Source: Nannocystaceae bacterium (lineage in GTDB: Bacteria; Myxococcota_A; Polyangia; Nannocystales; Nannocystaceae). Taken from it: 64,000 bases of DNA. Where the stretch lies: contig JAIBBS010000006.1 in NCBI GenBank assembly GCA_019694555.1, positions 20,628 to 84,627 of the forward strand. The letters are read 5' to 3'. Positions 45,323 to 53,116 of this stretch are shown one piece after another. Under the pieces are notes generated by a model. The model saw only the letters and a program-made list of their open reading frames with translations, had not been told where the DNA came from and ran no database searches. A program made the position numbers and the translations under genes. Every line of letters begins with the position of its first letter. The first letter of the stretch is position 1.

Positions 45323-46552
45323 ATGGATCCGTACCGTGGGGTCTCCGTGCTCGGCGCGTTCGCGATGGTCGGGTTCGCGCTGCTCGCGAGTCGCGACCGC
45401 AAGGGCATCGCGTGGCGGCCGGTGGCGTGGGGCATGGCGATGCAGTGGATCGCGGCGGTGGTGCTGCTGCGCGTGCCGCTGGGACGGGCGGCGCTCGAGG
45501 CCGCGGCCAAGGGCGTGCAGACGGTGCTCGATCAGTCGTACGCGGGCTCGGCGTTCGTGTTCGGCGCGCTGGGCATGCAGCGCGGTGGCGGCAGCGGGCT
45601 CGGCGTGGTGTTCGCGTTCCAGGTGTTGCCGACGATCGTGTTCGTCGCGTCGCTGTTCGCGGTGCTCTACCACCTGGGCATCATGCAGATCATCGTGCGC
45701 GGACTGGCGTGGATCATGATGCGCACGATGGGTGCGAGCGGGGCCGAGTCGCTGGTGGTCGCCGCGAGCATGTTCATGGGCCAGACCGAGGCACCGCTGA
45801 CGGTCAAGCCCTTCCTCGAGCGCCTGACCGAGTCCGAGCTGTTCACGATCATGGTCGCGGGCATGGCCTCGGTGTCGGGCGCGATCCTGGGCGCCTACGT
45901 CACCATCGGCAACGTGCCGATCGAGTGGTTGCTGACCGCGGTCGCGATGACGGCACCGATCTCGCTGGTGATGGCGAAGATCATGGTGCCCGAGCGCGAG
46001 CAGCCGGTGACCAAGGGCGACATCTCGGTGGAGATCCCCAAGACCGACGCGAACCTGCTCGACGCGGCCGCGACCGGTGCGAGCGACGGGCTCAAGCTCG
46101 CGGCCAACGTCGGCGCGATGCTCATCGCGTTCATCGCCATGGTCGCGCTGGTCGACGCGTTGCTGGGCGCCTTGGTCGTCGGTGGCGAGCCGCTGTCGCT
46201 CGCGCGCGTGGTCGGGTGGTTGTTCATGCCGGTGGCGCTGCTGATGGGCGCGCCGCCGTCGGAGGCCTACGCGCTGGGCAGCGTGCTGGGCACCCGCACG
46301 GTGCTCAACGAGCTGGTCGCGTTCGGACAGCTGCACGAAGTGGCGGGGACCCTGGGCGCGCGCTCGCAGGCGATCGCGACCATCGCGATCTGCGGCTTCG
46401 CCAACGTCTCGTCGATCGGCATCCTCATCGGCGGGCTCGGCGGGTTGGTGCCGTCGCGCAAGCACGACATCGCGCGGCTGGGCGTGCGCTGCCTGCTGGC
46501 GGCGACGCTGTCGAACTTCGCCTCGGCATGCGTGGCCGGGGCGCTGGTCTAG
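45323..46552 (+). CDS. concentrative nucleoside transporter (CNT/NupC family)
   Basis: A 409-residue inner-membrane transporter with about ten hydrophobic segments. The HP1 nucleoside-binding motif GQTEAPL lies at 153-159, so Gln-Thr-Glu fall at 154-156, the positions reported for the Vibrio CNT. The C-terminal half has ALGSVLGTRTVLNELVAF and GFANVSSIGILIGGLG, the second binding region. It takes up nucleosides with H+ or Na+. It fits functionally with add, deoA, deoC, the PNP and hpt in the window. The stop codon TAG is the first part of the inverted-repeat element. Confidence 0.92.
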   Translation: MDPYRGVSVLGAFAMVGFALLASRDRKGIAWRPVAWGMAMQWIAAVVLLRVPLGRAALEAAAKGVQTVLDQSYAGSAFVFGALGMQRGGGSGLGVVFAFQVLPTIVFVASLFAVLYHLGIMQIIVRGLAWIMMRTMGASGAESLVVAASMFMGQTEAPLTVKPFLERLTESELFTIMVAGMASVSGAILGAYVTIGNVPIEWLLTAVAMTAPISLVMAKIMVPEREQPVTKGDISVEIPKTDANLLDAAATGASDGLKLAANVGAMLIAFIAMVALVDALLGALVVGGEPLSLARVVGWLFMPVALLMGAPPSEAYALGSVLGTRTVLNELVAFGQLHEVAGTLGARSQAIATIAICGFANVSSIGILIGGLGGLVPSRKHDIARLGVRCLLAATLSNFASACVAGALV

Positions 46553-46714
46553 CAGCCGGTGGTGAAACCCGGCAACACGAGAACAACGCCCTCGGCCCCC
46601 ATGGCTGCGTTGCTCGGAGCTCGAAATACGCCCGGTATTCCTTCGTCCTCGCGCCTTGCCATGGGGGCCGATGACGTCGTTCTCGCGCCGCCGGGTTTCA
46701 CCACCGGCTGCTAG
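46549..46714. repeat. MITE/REP-like inverted-repeat element
   Basis: Left arm 46549-46605 and right arm 46658-46714 are reverse complements over 57 bases, with about six mismatches. The outer 25 bases (CTAGCAGCCGG...CCCGGC) are perfect, and 52 bases separate the arms. The spacer contains a smaller AATAC/GTATT palindrome. A related half-element is at 16650. No transposase gene is present. The element fills the gap between the CNT gene and the histidine-phosphatase gene. Confidence 0.88.
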
Positions 46715-46761
46715 CACCCCGCACCCCCCGGCGTCCGGGGCCTGCTACCATCGCGCTCGCC

Positions 46762-47520
46762 GTGGGCACCCTCGTCGTCGTCCGTCACGGGCAAGCGTCG
46801 CTGTTCGCCGCGGACTACGACGTGCTCTCGCCGCGCGGCATGGCCCAGGCCGAGTTCCTCGGCGCGTACCTGCGCGAGCACGGCCCGCCGCCGCAGCTGG
46901 TCTTCACCGGTCCGGCCCAGCGGCAACGCGAGACCGCGCGGCTGTGCGGCGAGGCCTACGCCGCGGGCGGGCGCGCGTGGCCCGAGGCCCTCGTCGTGCC
47001 CGAGCTCGACGAGCACGACGCCTTCGGCCTGGTCGCGCGCGCGGTGCCGCGGTTGCAGCACGACGCCGAGGTCGCCGCGCTGGCGCAGGCGGCCTCGGCC
47101 GCGGTCGATGCCAAGCAGCGCTCGGGTTCGTTCCAGCGCCTGTTCGAGGCGATCATGGTCCGCTGGCTGCGCGGTGAGCTCGACGGGCTCGACGCGCCCG
47201 GCGAGCCGCCGATCGAGTCGTGGCCGTCGTTCGCGGCGCGGGTGCAGCGTGGGCTCGAGCGCATCCTCGATCACGACGCGCCCGGCATCCGCATCCTCGC
47301 GTTCACCTCGGTCGGACCCATCGCGGTGCTGCTGCAGCGCGCGCTCGCCACCGGCGATCGCGAGAGCTTCCAGACCGCGTGGCGCACCCGCAACAGCGCG
47401 ATGACGACCTTCGTGTTCAGCCGCGCGCGCGAGCGCGGCACCGCCACCGCCGCGTTCACCCTCGACGGCTTCAACGCGTTGCCGCACCTGCCCGACGCCA
47501 GCGCCCACACCTTCCGCTGA
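46762..47520 (+). CDS. histidine phosphatase superfamily protein
   Basis: A 252-residue branch-1 phosphatase with the RHG motif (R8-H9-G10) at the N-terminus and the second arginine in TGPAQRQRETA. The usual second catalytic His segment (SHGG-like) reads FTSVGPIAVLL here, so that His is replaced. This substitution may define a subgroup with altered catalysis. GTG start 46762; a TACCAT element lies at 46746-46751. The acyl-CoA dehydrogenase gene follows after 23 bases, implying a shared operon. Confidence 0.82.
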   Translation: MGTLVVVRHGQASLFAADYDVLSPRGMAQAEFLGAYLREHGPPPQLVFTGPAQRQRETARLCGEAYAAGGRAWPEALVVPELDEHDAFGLVARAVPRLQHDAEVAALAQAASAAVDAKQRSGSFQRLFEAIMVRWLRGELDGLDAPGEPPIESWPSFAARVQRGLERILDHDAPGIRILAFTSVGPIAVLLQRALATGDRESFQTAWRTRNSAMTTFVFSRARERGTATAAFTLDGFNALPHLPDASAHTFR

Positions 47521-47543
47521 CGCCTCACCCTCGCGGAGCTGCC

Positions 47544-48749
47544 ATGGATTTCGCCCCCAGTCCCAAGATGCAGGAGCTGCTGCCGCGGCTGCGCGCGTTC
47601 GTGCAGACCCACGTGATGCCGCTCGAACGCGGCATGGCGCGCGGCTTCTGGGCGCTGCAGCCCGAGCTCGACCACGTGCGTGAGCGCGCCAAGCAAAGCG
47701 GACTGTGGCTGCCGCAGGTGCCGGCTGCCCACGGCGGCATGGGCCTGTCGGTGCTCGAGCACGGCATGGTCTCCGAGGTGCTCGGCGCCACGCCACTGGG
47801 CCACTACGCGCTGGGCTGCCAGGCGCCCGATGCCGGCAACATCGAGCTGCTGCTCGAGCACGGCAGCGAGCCGCAGCGCGAGCAGTTCCTGCGGCCGCTG
47901 CTGCAGGGCCGCACGCGCAGTGCCTTCGGCATGACGGAGCCCGAGCACGCCGGCAGCAACCCGGTGTGGCTGTCGACCCGCGCCCAGCTCGACGGCGACA
48001 GCTGGGTGTTGCACGGCCACAAGTGGTTCACCACCGCGGTCGACGGCGCAGCCTTCGTGATCGTCATGGCCGTGACCGATCCTGAGGCCGCGCCGCACCA
48101 GCGCGCGAGCATGATCCTGGTGCCGACCGACACCGCCGGGTTCGAGCACGTGCGCAACATCCCCATCATGGGCGAGGCCGGCGAGGGCTGGATGAGCCAC
48201 GGTGAGATCCGGCTCGACGGCGCGCGCGTGCCTGCGTCGAACCTGCTGGGCCCGCGCGGCCGCGGCTTCGCGCTGGCCCAGGCGCGGCTGGGCCCGGGCC
48301 GCATCCATCACTGCATGCGTTGGCTCGGCATCTGCGAGCGCGCGTTCGCGGCGTTGGTCGATCGCGCGGCCACGCGCGAGCTCTCGCCCGGCCACGTGCT
48401 GGGCGAGCAACAGACCGTGCAGACCTGGATCGCCGACGCGCGCGCCGAGATCGACGCCGCGCGGCTGCTGGTGCTGCGCGCGGCCTGGACCATCGACCGC
48501 GAGGGCCTCGACGCCGCGCGCGAACAGATCTCGATCATCAAGTTCTTCACCGCCGACGTGATGCTGCGCGTCATCGACCGCGCGCTCCAGGCCCACGGCG
48601 CCGCCGGCATGACCGACGACGTGGTGCTGTCGCACTTCTATCGCCACGAGCGCGGCGCGCGGATCTACGACGGCCCCGACGAGGTCCACCGCGCGGTCGT
48701 GGCCAAGCGCATCCTCGGCGCGCGTCGCCGCGACGGTGGCAGCCCATGA
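47544..48749 (+). CDS. acyl-CoA dehydrogenase (ACAD10/11-like)
   Basis: A 401-residue FAD enzyme. Motifs are AFGMTEPEHAGSNP (FAD/substrate loop, ~128-141), WFTTAVDGAAFVIVMA, GPGRIHHCMRWLG, QAHGAAGMTDD and a C-terminal YDGPDEVHR in which the catalytic acid region lies. The GRIHHCMR and DGPDEVH segments are those of the ACAD10/ACAD11 branch. It overlaps the downstream APH kinase-like gene by ATGA, the same pairing that is fused in ACAD11. It oxidises or otherwise processes acyl-CoA esters; the substrate is unproven. Confidence 0.9.
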   Translation: MDFAPSPKMQELLPRLRAFVQTHVMPLERGMARGFWALQPELDHVRERAKQSGLWLPQVPAAHGGMGLSVLEHGMVSEVLGATPLGHYALGCQAPDAGNIELLLEHGSEPQREQFLRPLLQGRTRSAFGMTEPEHAGSNPVWLSTRAQLDGDSWVLHGHKWFTTAVDGAAFVIVMAVTDPEAAPHQRASMILVPTDTAGFEHVRNIPIMGEAGEGWMSHGEIRLDGARVPASNLLGPRGRGFALAQARLGPGRIHHCMRWLGICERAFAALVDRAATRELSPGHVLGEQQTVQTWIADARAEIDAARLLVLRAAWTIDREGLDAAREQISIIKFFTADVMLRVIDRALQAHGAAGMTDDVVLSHFYRHERGARIYDGPDEVHRAVVAKRILGARRRDGGSP

Positions 48750-49810
48750 CCGCCGCGATCGACCAGCCCCGTGCGGTGCGGGCCGGCGAGGAGCTGCCGC
48801 TGGCGGCGCTCGACGCGTGGCTGGCACAGGCGCTGCCGCAGCTGCACGGTCCGCTGTCGGTGGAGCAGTTCCCCGGTGGCTACTCCAACCTCACCTATCT
48901 GCTGCGCAAGGGCGACGACGAGCTGGTGCTGCGGCGGCCGCCGTTTTTCGCCCAGGTGAAGTCGGGCCACGACATGGCGCGCGAGTTCAAGGTGCTGCAC
49001 GGGCTCGCGCCGGTGTACCCGCCGGCGCCGCGGCCGTTGGGGCAGTGCACCGACGCGTCGGTGATCGGCGCGCCGTTTTACGTCATGGAGCGCCGCCGCG
49101 GACTGGTGCTGCGTCGCAAGCTGCCGGCGGACACCTCGCCCGAGCGCTTCGGTGCGATGTGCCAGGCGCTGGTCGATCAGCTCGCGGCACTGCACGCGGT
49201 CGACGTCGACGCCGCGGGCCTGCACGAGCTGGGCAAGCCGCAGGGCTACGTCGCGCGGCAGGTCGCGGGCTGGACCGAACGTTGGCAGCGCGCGCGCACC
49301 GACGAGGTGCCCGAGATCGAGGCGCTGGCGACGTGGCTGCAGCAGCACCAGCCGCGGGAGTCGGGCGCGAGCCTGATCCACAACGACTTCAAGTTCGACA
49401 ACGTCGTGCTCGACCCCGACGATCCCACGCGCGTGGTCGCGGTGCTCGACTGGGAGATGTGCACGCTGGGCGACCCGCTGCTCGATCTCGGCACGACCCT
49501 GGGCTATTGGGTGCAGCCCGACGATCCGCCCGAGCTGCTGGCGGCCGCGTTCGGGCCCACCGCCTCGCCCGGCGGCTGGGGACGCCGCCGCGTGGTCGAG
49601 CGTTACGCCCAGCGCAGCGGTCGCGCGGTCGACGACATGCTCTTCTACTACGCGATGGGCCTGCTCAAGATCGCCGTCATCGTGCAGCAGATCTATTTCC
49701 GCTGGCGGCACGGCCACACGCAGGATCCGCGCTTCGCCACGCTCGATCGCGTGGTCGTCGTGCTCGGACGCACGGCGGTGCGGGCGCTCGAGCGCGGCGC
49801 GATGCCGTGA
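48746..49810 (+). CDS. aminoglycoside-phosphotransferase-fold kinase (ACAD10/11 kinase-like)
   Basis: A 354-residue APH/ChoK-fold kinase. GGYSNLTYLLR is the nucleotide loop and VLRRPP carries the conserved Lys/Arg-bearing strand. IHNDFKFDN is the catalytic HxDxxxxN loop and VLDWEMCTLGDPLLDLG is the metal-binding DxE/D segment. The VMERRRG and YVMER features match the kinase part of ACAD10/11. In those proteins the kinase phosphorylates a hydroxyacyl-CoA that the dehydrogenase domain then processes. Last gene of the three-gene operon. Confidence 0.9.
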   Translation: MTAAIDQPRAVRAGEELPLAALDAWLAQALPQLHGPLSVEQFPGGYSNLTYLLRKGDDELVLRRPPFFAQVKSGHDMAREFKVLHGLAPVYPPAPRPLGQCTDASVIGAPFYVMERRRGLVLRRKLPADTSPERFGAMCQALVDQLAALHAVDVDAAGLHELGKPQGYVARQVAGWTERWQRARTDEVPEIEALATWLQQHQPRESGASLIHNDFKFDNVVLDPDDPTRVVAVLDWEMCTLGDPLLDLGTTLGYWVQPDDPPELLAAAFGPTASPGGWGRRRVVERYAQRSGRAVDDMLFYYAMGLLKIAVIVQQIYFRWRHGHTQDPRFATLDRVVVVLGRTAVRALERGAMP

Positions 49811-49880
49811 GCGCACGGCGATCGCGAACGCCGAGAACCCGCCCGGCGTGGGCACGCACGCCACAATTGCCCGGGCGAGG

Positions 49881-49909
49881 TTGACGCGGTGGTCGGGCGC
49901 CACTAGCTT
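49881..49909 (+). promoter_or_regulatory. putative sigma-70-type promoter
   Basis: TTGACG (49881-49886) and TAGCTT (49904-49909) are separated by 17 bases, upstream of the lipoprotein gene whose GTG is at 49952. Confidence 0.5.
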
Positions 49910-49951
49910 GTGCCGCATTCGGTGGCGAAGCGCCGCCGCACTCGAGACACC

Positions 49952-50707
49952 GTGACCAACAAGCCCACCACATCCTGGCTCCGATCCTCGCTGTCTGTCC
50001 GCCTGCTCGGCGCGGCCATGGCGATGAGCCTCGCGACCACGCTGCCGGCCTGCGGCCGCGGCAACGACCGCTGGGTCACCACCGAGGACAGCCGCGTCGA
50101 CATCGACTGGGACGAGGTCGGTCAGGCGTACAAGGACGCCGAGGGTCCCGAGGACTTCGAGCGACGCGTCAACGAGATCTACACCGGCGACGAGGTCATC
50201 AGCGTCGCGGTGCAGGACAAGGACGAGAAGACCCAGCTCGTGACCGGCTTCTTCGACAACAACGAAGACGGCAAGGCCGGCGACGACGAGACCATCTTCA
50301 CGATCCAGCGCGACCTGGTCTCGGCCGACAAGGGCCAGTACCAGATCGCCGGCTACGGCCCCTACGCCGGCTATCACTCGCCGATGTGGGACATCGCCGC
50401 GGGCATGATGATGGGCTCGATGATGATGAGCGTGTTCTCGCCGGGCTATCGCCCGATGTACACCACGCCGTACTCCACGGCGCCCGGTCGTCGCGGCGAG
50501 TTGATGACGCAGCGCAACGCGTGGCGGCAGTCGAACCCCGACACCTTCAACAAGCGCGCGAGCAAGTCCGGTCGCAGCTACGGCGCCAAGGGCGGTGGCT
50601 TCGGCGGCGGTCGCCCGGCCCCCGGCCCGCGCATGCCCAGCCGCGGCGGTGGTCGCTTCGGGCTGCGTCGCGCGCCCGCGCACGCGCCGGTGCGCCTGGC
50701 CGGCTGA
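49952..50707 (+). CDS. lipoprotein of unknown function with Gly/Arg-rich tail
   Basis: A 251-residue protein from GTG 49952 with a lipoprotein signal ending TLPAC. Residues ~45-125 are an acidic alpha/beta segment (DWDEVGQAYKDAEG, GDEVISVAVQDKDE). Next come a Met-rich hydrophobic stretch (WDIAAGMMMGSMMMSVF) and a C-terminal region rich in Gly, Arg, Pro and Tyr (GGGFGGGRPAPGP). The Met-rich stretch could insert into a membrane. No known domain was recognised. An upstream in-frame GTG at 49910 would lengthen the n-region only. Confidence 0.65.
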   Translation: MTNKPTTSWLRSSLSVRLLGAAMAMSLATTLPACGRGNDRWVTTEDSRVDIDWDEVGQAYKDAEGPEDFERRVNEIYTGDEVISVAVQDKDEKTQLVTGFFDNNEDGKAGDDETIFTIQRDLVSADKGQYQIAGYGPYAGYHSPMWDIAAGMMMGSMMMSVFSPGYRPMYTTPYSTAPGRRGELMTQRNAWRQSNPDTFNKRASKSGRSYGAKGGGFGGGRPAPGPRMPSRGGGRFGLRRAPAHAPVRLAG

Positions 50708-50723
50708 GCCGCCCGCGACCACG

Positions 50724-51227
50724 GTGACCGACAGCGCCATCACGAGCCTCGAGCAGCTGCCGCTGCCGCAGCGCGACGTGCTCGAGCTGCTGGCGCTGCA
50801 GCACGAGCGCGTCGCGCCCGATCCCGACTACGCCGGCTTCGGCTGGGCGCGGGTCGATCGCATCGTGCTGGCGGCGCCCGACCGACCTGCGATCACCGTC
50901 GGGCCCGCGATCGTGGTCGCGCTGCACAGCGCCGACGAGCAGCCCGACCCCGACGACATCGAGCTGTTGTTCGAGCTGGCCCACACCAGCGTGCTGGTGC
51001 CGATGTCGCGCTGGCTGCCCGAGCTGCTGCGCCGCGTCCCGCCGGGGCTGCCGCTGGTGCTCGCGCTGTGCAACCCCGGCCGGGTGCAGCTGCGCGCACC
51101 CGCCGGCGCGCCGCCGCTCCACGTCGCGCTCGGGGACGTCACCTCGTGGCTCGATCCACGCGACGACGGTGGCGCGGACTTGCGCTTGAGCGCGCGGCGC
51201 TGGACCCTCGCACGACCCGCACCATGA
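50724..51227 (+). CDS. hypothetical protein
   Basis: A 167-residue cytoplasmic-looking protein from GTG 50724, with no signal peptide or TM helix. It is Leu/Pro/Asp-rich with alternating helix and strand patterns (PQRDVLELLALQHERV, ITVGPAIVVALHSADEQ, ELLRRVPPGLPLVLALCNPG). No motif was recognised. It overlaps the next gene by ATGA, so the two products are probably made together. Confidence 0.65.
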   Translation: MTDSAITSLEQLPLPQRDVLELLALQHERVAPDPDYAGFGWARVDRIVLAAPDRPAITVGPAIVVALHSADEQPDPDDIELLFELAHTSVLVPMSRWLPELLRRVPPGLPLVLALCNPGRVQLRAPAGAPPLHVALGDVTSWLDPRDDGGADLRLSARRWTLARPAP

Positions 51228-51700
51228 CGCTCGACGACACGCGCCGGACCCTCGCCGGTCTGTACCTGCTCAAGAAGCTCGACCTCGAGCCCGCGGACGG
51301 CGGGCTGCAGTTCCCGCTGGTGCTGCCGCGCGAGCTCGAGCCGATCGAGCCGGTGCTCGAACAGCTCGTCATCGACGGCCTGCTCGCGATGGACCGCAAG
51401 AAGGGGCAGTACCGCCTCACGCCCGCCGGCGTCGACGCGATCGGCAATCACATCGACGAGGCCGAGCACTACGTCGAGGAGTTCGACGGCATGCCGGTGG
51501 AGACCCTGGTGCCCGAGCTGCTGCGGCGCCGGCTCGATCCGCTGCGCGTGCGCTTCCTGTGGGGCTGGTACCAGAACGAGTTCGACGATCTGCTGCTGTG
51601 GCAGCAGCGTCGCGGCCTCGCGGAGATCGAGCACGACTGGGCCGACTACCTCGTCGGCGACGCGTTTTGGTCGGAGCTGCTCAGCGAGCTGCAGGCGTGA
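51224..51700 (+). CDS. hypothetical winged-helix-like protein
   Basis: A 158-residue protein. Residues ~35-75 resemble a winged helix (PVLEQLVIDGLLAMDRKKGQYRLTPAGVDAIG), the recognition pattern seen in MarR/PadR-like folds, followed by an acidic helix and a Trp-rich C-terminus (FLWGWYQNEFDDLLLWQQRR). It might be a regulator or an adaptor; no family is assigned. The start overlaps the upstream gene by 4 bases, and its 3' end overlaps the convergent gene at 51681 by 20 bases. Confidence 0.65.
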   Translation: MTLDDTRRTLAGLYLLKKLDLEPADGGLQFPLVLPRELEPIEPVLEQLVIDGLLAMDRKKGQYRLTPAGVDAIGNHIDEAEHYVEEFDGMPVETLVPELLRRRLDPLRVRFLWGWYQNEFDDLLLWQQRRGLAEIEHDWADYLVGDAFWSELLSELQA

Positions 51701-53105
51701 GCGACAGCGGCGGCAGCGATTCCGGCGCGCCGTAGATCAACAGCGCGTCGGTGATCGACAGGTACTGCAGCTCGAGCCACGCATCCGAGCGCGCGACGCT
51801 CGAGATGCGGACCTCGTCGAGCGCGCCTTGGTAGGACGCCTGCGCGGTGTCCGACGAGCCACCCAGCGTCAGCATGCGGTCGGGCAGGTCGAGCGCCAGT
51901 CGTCCGGCGCCTGTGCTCGCGAGCTCGCCGCTCTCGGTCATGCCGTCGTAGTGGAACGCGACGGCCTTGCCGTCGTAGCGCGCCGCGACGAAGTGCCAGC
52001 TGCCGGGCTCGGCGGTCTGCGACGAGACCCAGCGGTCGCGGCCGAACGAGCGCCCCAGCTCGAGCTCGAGCACGCCGGGGCTGCCGTCGAGGCCGAAGCC
52101 CCAGCCCTCTTCGGTCGGCACGTGGCGGCCGTTGTCGAGCAGGCGCATGGCGTCCGCGTCGGATCCGTCGGCGAGGATCCACGCCTCGAGCGTGACCGGC
52201 CCGGTGAAGATGGTCGAGAGCGACTCGTTCGCGGCGAGGCGATCGTCGTTGTCGAAGACCGTGCCGTCGCCGACGCGGCCCTGTCCCGGCGCTGTGCCGT
52301 CCGCCGCGAGCGGATGCGTCGCGAGCGAGTCGGTGCCGTCGGCGAGGTGCCACACGCCGAGGTAGCCGTTGCTCCACACCGCCGGCGGATCCGCGGCGTC
52401 GGTGGCTTCGCCGTTGTTCCAATACAACACCAGCGACGGCTCGGGCACCGCGAGCGACGGCCAGCGCACCCACAGCAACAGCTCGCCGTCGGCGAACCGC
52501 TCGATCTCGTGCGGCACCAACGTGCCGTCCTTGGTCACGACCCGGAGGTCGGCGCCGCCGGGCTGCGCGCTCGAGAGATCGGCGCGCTCGGGCGTCAGCC
52601 GCACGAGCACCGGCACGTCGAGCAGATCGTCGGTCGCACCGGCGAACGCCGCGTCGAGTGCGATGCGCTGCACCCAGCCGCAATCCCACCAGTCGTCGGG
52701 GCACAGATCCGACGTGCCGGTGCTGCCGTCGCTGCTGCTGTCGACGGCGGCACCGCTCGAGCTCGAGCTCGTCGCGCCACCGTCGAGCGTCGTCGACAAC
52801 GTGGTCGCAGCGCTGGTCTCGCTGGTGCTGGTCGAGAGCCCGCCGCTGCCGCTGCTGCTGCCGACCTCGTCCACGCACGCGCCCGCGAGCGCGCCGCCGG
52901 CGTGGCTGCCATAGCGTCGACCGCTCGCGCACTCGCCGTCGGGGAAGCTGCACCAGCCGCTGGCCTCGCAGACGCCCGCGTCGGTGGTGCCGCCGCAGTC
53001 ACCATCGTCGCTGCATGCGAACGCGCCGGCGTTGCAGGCCCAGCCCACGGCGACGGCCGAGCCCCACGCGAGCGCCCAACGCAGCGGTGGCGAGAGGATC
53101 GGCAC
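51681..53105 (-). CDS. secreted DUF2341 plus LamG-like lectin protein
   Basis: A 474-residue exported protein from GTG 53105. A signal peptide is followed by the Cys module CNAGAFACSDDGDC...GVCEASGWCSF...CASGRRYG...LAGAC, paralogous to that in 30731-31696. A Ser/Thr/Gly linker (~80-130) follows. DUF2341 (~140-240: VPVLVRLTPERADLSS, LLLWVRWPSLAVPEPSLVLYWNNG) is followed by a concanavalin A/LamG-like domain (~255-455: VTLEAWILADGS, WHFVAARYDGKAVAFHYDG, GALDEVRISSVARS). A surface carbohydrate-binding role is likely. A TAGCAT element lies ~10 bases before the start. Confidence 0.82.
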   Translation of the reverse strand: MPILSPPLRWALAWGSAVAVGWACNAGAFACSDDGDCGGTTDAGVCEASGWCSFPDGECASGRRYGSHAGGALAGACVDEVGSSSGSGGLSTSTSETSAATTLSTTLDGGATSSSSSGAAVDSSSDGSTGTSDLCPDDWWDCGWVQRIALDAAFAGATDDLLDVPVLVRLTPERADLSSAQPGGADLRVVTKDGTLVPHEIERFADGELLLWVRWPSLAVPEPSLVLYWNNGEATDAADPPAVWSNGYLGVWHLADGTDSLATHPLAADGTAPGQGRVGDGTVFDNDDRLAANESLSTIFTGPVTLEAWILADGSDADAMRLLDNGRHVPTEEGWGFGLDGSPGVLELELGRSFGRDRWVSSQTAEPGSWHFVAARYDGKAVAFHYDGMTESGELASTGAGRLALDLPDRMLTLGGSSDTAQASYQGALDEVRISSVARSDAWLELQYLSITDALLIYGAPESLPPLSLTPAAR

Positions 53106-53116
53106 CTTGAGCCATG

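Noticed and set aside
46600..46720. Short coding frames through the inverted-repeat element
   Set aside because: They are extensions of neighbouring frames through the repeat; the element itself is palindromic and non-coding.
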